From: Choristoneura fumiferana | Lineage: Eukaryota > Arthropoda > Insecta > Lepidoptera > Tortricidae | Reading direction: 5' to 3' | NCBI RefSeq assembly: GCF_025370935.1 | Contig: NC_133485.1 | Coordinates: 1,482,463-1,546,462 of the forward strand | DNA: 64,000 nucleotides | Shown here: in pieces, positions 60,367 through 64,000 of the stretch | Layout: each line of letters begins with the position of its first letter | Position numbering within the stretch: the stretch's first letter is position 1 | The notes under the pieces: generated by a model | Databases searched by the model: none | Told to the model about the DNA's origin: nothing | Seen by the model: only the letters and a program-made list of their open reading frames with translations | Translations under genes and position numbers: made by a program

Positions 60367-61514
60367 ACCGACTTGCTGTCTTTACAAGGCTCTTAAAATT
60401 CGAATTGAAGAGTAACTCGCGTAAATTAGCCTCACACATAAAATACTGACATCTTTGTTCGGAAACAATCGTAAGCCGAGTGGGTTTCCGGCGTTTAATT
60501 GAAAACTACTTGTCGACGAGGCAGAGAGGGTTAGCTTTTGCTTAGTGTTTCAAACGAGCGTTTATTACATGTATTTATTTTTTGTTCTTATCGCATGGGT
60601 TGAGCGGGTGTGATGTTCGTAGCGTACTAGCAATTTGCATTACATTTAACTTATTTTGCAATGTGCGAAGTTGTCCTCGTATACTTAAGTTAAATTTAAC
60701 CTTTTTTTGATGATCGAATTGCCTTTAATTGTGGTAAGTAGCTTAAGTATATAAATAGGATGTAATTATAAATTAGTAGCCACAGTCAAAAAATAAAATC
60801 TCTCAGTAAAAAAGCTTAAGTGTTACAAGCGGACCGAAGACTGAATTTTTAATAGCACCTTGAATAGAGTTATGGTAAATTTTCTGAGTCTACGTAAATA
60901 CAAATGGTCAATATTTCTTACGATACAAATTTGACAATTTTATCACGGGACAAAATTTTATTTATGACGATATTTAGGGTAAGTAGACAGTTTACAAAAA
61001 AATTAAGAAATTCTGGTAGGACGTATAATTTCGAGTTTTTTTTTCCATTCATGCTTAATGAATTAATGAAAGAAAAATCGGCGGTTTTCGTCAATGTCAT
61101 TATTCTTCTCTTTGACGTTTAACTCATTTTTAAGTTAACAAAAGCTCATTAATAATACTTGATTGCTACAAGCCTGCTAATGCGTTTGAGACTGTTAAAT
61201 TAAAGACAAAGGATGATAGGTTACAAACCGAGAGTGCATTTAATTGCATGTTACGGTGCGATAAAAAGCAAATTAGTCTGTAGTAGGTACACTAAAAAGG
61301 ACGTGACGCACCGTGGTTGGCGGTAAATCAAAAGCGGTGAGATTTGATTAAATCTTTTTGGCAAAGGCGTCGATTATAGGTTCATTTTTGCTTTAATATA
61401 AGAGAAAAGTTTAATCATCAATATCATAATTATAAAATATTTTTTCCTCGTGGATAGCTGTTAAAAAGTGACATTGTTTAATCCTCCCTCGGAAGGTCGG
61501 GTAAAAAGGCCCAA
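60367..61514. other. AT-rich DNA, no gene seen
   Basis: Small overlapping ORFs around 60904-61122 on both strands have no motif. No repeat called. Confidence 0.5.
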
Positions 61515-61625
61515 ACGAGGAAACGGATCGCCTGACGGTAAGCGATTTCCGTCGCCCATGGACACCTGCAACGGCAAAAGTCACAAGTGCGTTGCCGGCC
61601 TTTTAGGTAGGAGGTTTGCGGAAAA
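61515..61625 (-). mobile_element. LINE 3' end ('ggcggtgat' family)
   Basis: 'gcccaaacgaggaaacggat', 'cgcctgacggtaagcgattt', 'cgtcgcccatggacacctgc' and 'gtgcgttgccggcc'. The flanks 'cctcggaaggtcgggtaaaa' and 'aaaatagcctatgttt' are Helitron-like, so this sits in such an element. Confidence 0.7.
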
Positions 61626-61839
61626 AAAATAGCCTATGTTTAGGTACTTAACGCTTAGGTTAACTTAGGTATTCTAGGTAGAGGTCCAGCTACCTAAAAT
61701 ACCATATTCATCAAAATCCATTCACTGTTTTCAGTATTATTAAGATAGTAGGTACCAAACACAAATAACACACACGCACAGTCACAATTTTTTTGTATTT
61801 TATTAGTAGGATTTGCAAGCGACATGAAATTAGAAAAAC

Positions 61840-61939
61840 NNNNNNNNNNNNNNNNNNNNNNNNNNNNNNNNNNNNNNNNNNNNNNNNNNNNNNNNNNNNN
61901 NNNNNNNNNNNNNNNNNNNNNNNNNNNNNNNNNNNNNNN
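61840..61939. other. Assembly gap, 100 N
   Basis: Exactly 100 N, the usual placeholder for a gap of unknown size. The flanks are AT-rich repeats ('ttttattagtagg' left; 'acaaacaaacttacatactt' right), both like Helitron-like ends, so a misassembled repeat is a likely cause. Confidence 0.98.
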
Positions 61940-62506
61940 ACAAACAAACTTACATACTTTTGCAGTTACAATATTAGTGAGGAATAAATAATTATTGTGC
62001 AGTGTTAAAAAAATCCATTCCCTAAGCTATCTCACTAACCTATGCCACATTAAATATGTTCTTGGAACCTATAGCTTTTCATAAGTAGTCCTGGTATTTG
62101 ATAAATAGCCAAAATAAACTAGTCCAAAGGTTACCAGTTAGGCTGACGTTGTCGAGTTGACACGTCCCCGCTCCGAGCCAATCGATTCGTGTCATCGGCA
62201 ATGCTGATAAATTGTTAATCGATAGTCCTTTGGCAACCGATTGCGGGGCGGATCGGACTGGCTGGTTTATGTTGTTTGTCTATTTGAGACATTTTTGCAG
62301 GTGTTATTTTACTACAGGATAATAATTAATTTAATTCAAGAGAAATACAATATCACAGCTTAACCGATACAGTAACGTCACATAACTTAAGAATAGATAT
62401 GTTATCAATTAACATTTGTTTTTCCTTCTACAATAAACTGTCGCCACTTTTCCGTCTCTCCTATTCTAGATATTGTATGACATTAGTATAAAATATCTAC
62501 TTACTT
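61940..62506. other. No feature recognised
   Basis: A GC-richer patch at 62150-62275 ('gattgcggggcggatcggac') is unexplained. 'aatcgatt' occurs at 62181 and 'aatcgat' at 62217. Confidence 0.45.
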
Positions 62507-62957
62507 AAGGGCCGGTACAGACGGACAGCATCGAACTGCAACCCAGCCGCAAAATAGCAATTCGAGTACAGTTTTGCTGCAGTTAGACCAACTGCATCAA
62601 AACTACAAACCCATTGTGCAGTCCGCTTGCAGTTGCCGTGAGTCCTGTCAACTGCACACCGACTGCAGGCCGGCTGCACGGTCGTAAACAATGCAGTTCG
62701 AAAGACTGCATTGTACAACTGCATTGCAACTGCAATACCCCCTCTCGCAGTTCCATTGCAGTCATATTGCAGTTTATTCAACTGCAATATGACTGCATTA
62801 TGACCGTGCAGCCGGCTTGCAGTCGGTGTGCGGTTGACAGGACTGCATGGCAACTGCAAGCGGACTGCACAGTCGGTTTGTTACAACAACTGCATCAAAA
62901 CTGCACTCAAATTGCCATTTTGCAGCTGAGTAGCAGTTCCATTGCTGTACAGGCCCT
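62507..62957. mobile_element. Long foldback MITE dense in CTGCA
   Basis: Ends 'aagggccggtacagacggac' and 'attgctgtacaggcccta' are inverted. The inner arms pair strongly: 'ctgcatcaaaactacaaacc' with 'ggtttgttacaacaactgca', 'cgaccgtgcagccggc'-type blocks, and at the centre 'tgcagtcatattgcag' with 'ctgcaatatgactgca'. CTGCA/TGCAG occurs about every 15 bases. The three ORFs (60-140 codons, both strands) are by-products of the symmetry. Confidence 0.88.
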
Positions 62958-63094
62958 AAGAAGGAAGATACTTCACATACCTATTATCTTATTGAAAAGC
63001 CAGTGCTTCACTAAAGTCAAATATTACCGTTTGTAAGTTGCCAGTTCAAATTAATTTTTATCAAACTTCTACACGGTAAACGAAAACAAATTAC

Positions 63095-63760
63095 GCCCGG
63101 ATGCCATCCGGGTAGGGTTACCATTCCTCCTGTTAAGACTTTTGCACTCAAAATTGTCGCGAATGATCTTAAAAGTAATAGTCGGAAAATTTAATACACG
63201 TTATGGTGCCTGTAGTTACTTTCCTTATCGGAACTTTTCCAAACGTTTTTGTTTATATAAATCAATGAATAAACCTTTTACTCTGAAAAAAAGAAAGAAA
63301 GAAAAATGGTTTATTTACGGCTCCAACAGTACCACCAGACCACCACCAAACACTTAATTTAACTTAAGTTAAACAATAGAGCTATAAAATACAACAAAAT
63401 ACATCGTACAGGCCTCTGCTACAGGCTGCTACTATAATCAGTTATTATTAATCACAAATTGTGTTTAATAAATCAAAAAGTAACGCCTGAATCAACTGAT
63501 GATTAATAATTCATTTATATCGTTAAGACGTTAAACGGAATTCTAGAATTTACATTTCGATTTCCAGTCACATTTTAGTTCTGAAAAAAAAAACTGCTAG
63601 GTTTGTCGCAGCACATTTTCTTTAGAAAAAATGGTCTTCTCAAAAGAGCTGGAAGAATAAAATAGGCATGTAAAAGTGCTCTTTGTAGCCTAGGCCCTTA
63701 CAAAATACCTAAACGTTTATTTTTTGGACATGGTAACCCTACCCCCGGGTCACGTCCCAG
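63095..63760. mobile_element. Possible DNA transposon remnant with 'ccgggtagggttaccat' ends
   Basis: 'atccgggtagggttaccat' (63108) faces 'atggtaaccctacccccggg' (63730-63749). The interior has (GAAA)n at 63289 and a 'ctgctaggtttgtcgcagca' segment also seen near 6640. No transposase or clear target duplication. Confidence 0.5.
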
Positions 63761-64000
63761 CCGTCCCTTTAGTAAACAAATGCCCAGATTTAGCGCGATT
63801 TAAACGGATAACGCGCCTCGAGGGCGTTCGCATTTGTAACAATTACGTTTGAGGTTGGATTGTAATTAAATTTGGAGTGAATGAGAAAGCTGCGCTTGTT
63901 CATTTACACGACTTGACGCGGATCTATGCTCATTCGCTGTCGACATGGACCAATGGGATAGGTGGATTTATATTGCATATTAAGTGATTTGTAAACTAAA
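63761..64000. other. No feature recognised
   Basis: GC-richer than average at 63770-63830 ('gcgcctcgagggcgttcgca'). No ORF or repeat recognised to the window edge. Confidence 0.5.

Noticed and set aside
62497..63036. ORFs of 120 and 140 codons on both strands
   Set aside because: They arise from the CTGCA-rich palindrome and contain the same peptide on both strands because of the inverted symmetry.

Overview
This window looks like lepidopteran (moth or butterfly) nuclear DNA, probably intergenic or from a large intron. The evidence is its repeats. It holds tRNA-derived SINEs that end in (GAT)n, several RTE/CR1-type LINE 3' ends with C-terminal peptides typical of lepidopteran retrotransposons, Helitron-like repeats carrying the 'cccgcggcttcgc' and 'tttataat' ends, and many foldback MITEs. 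I found no exon of a recognisable host protein, no rRNA and no convincing free-standing tRNA. Nearly all short ORFs are chance openings or lie in repeats. The longest recognisable coding remnant is the C-terminal part of an endonuclease/reverse-transcriptase LINE at 43247-43798, which is frameshifted. A run of exactly 100 N at 61840-61939 is an assembly gap.

Layout. 1-5 kb: decayed repeats, a hAT-like MITE with an 8-bp duplication (4395-4612) and an RTE 3' end (4878-5030). 5-8 kb: AT-rich and almost featureless. 8-13.2 kb: SINEs, a LINE tail with target-site duplication nested in a Helitron-like repeat, an RTE end, and three copies of a repeat carrying or derived from a hammerhead-like motif. 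13.9-19.4 kb: foldback elements and a nested inverted structure (17384-18475) in which one arm has been interrupted by a MITE while the other preserves the empty site. 22-31 kb: Helitron-like repeats (one with 117-118 bp tandem units), mariner-like and perfect-palindrome MITEs, and SINEs of two families. 33-38 kb: large MITEs, a second copy of the perfect palindrome and a hammerhead-like repeat. 38-53 kb: densely nested LINE tails, SINEs and two families of 350-630 bp interspersed repeats. 53-64 kb: microsatellites, further foldbacks (57056-57514 and 62507-62957) and a LINE insertion that splits another repeat (59112-60060).

The sequences do not act as a gene set. What can be read is a history of insertions: LINE tails into Helitron-like repeats, SINEs into older repeats, a MITE into an inverted duplication, and one interspersed repeat into another. 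The most interesting items are the hammerhead-like repeat family (possibly Penelope-like), the nested inverted region near 18 kb with its repeated acidic C-terminal coding remnant, and several long perfect or near-perfect palindromes that could fold into long hairpin RNA if transcribed. Family names come from motif recognition by eye, not from a database search.
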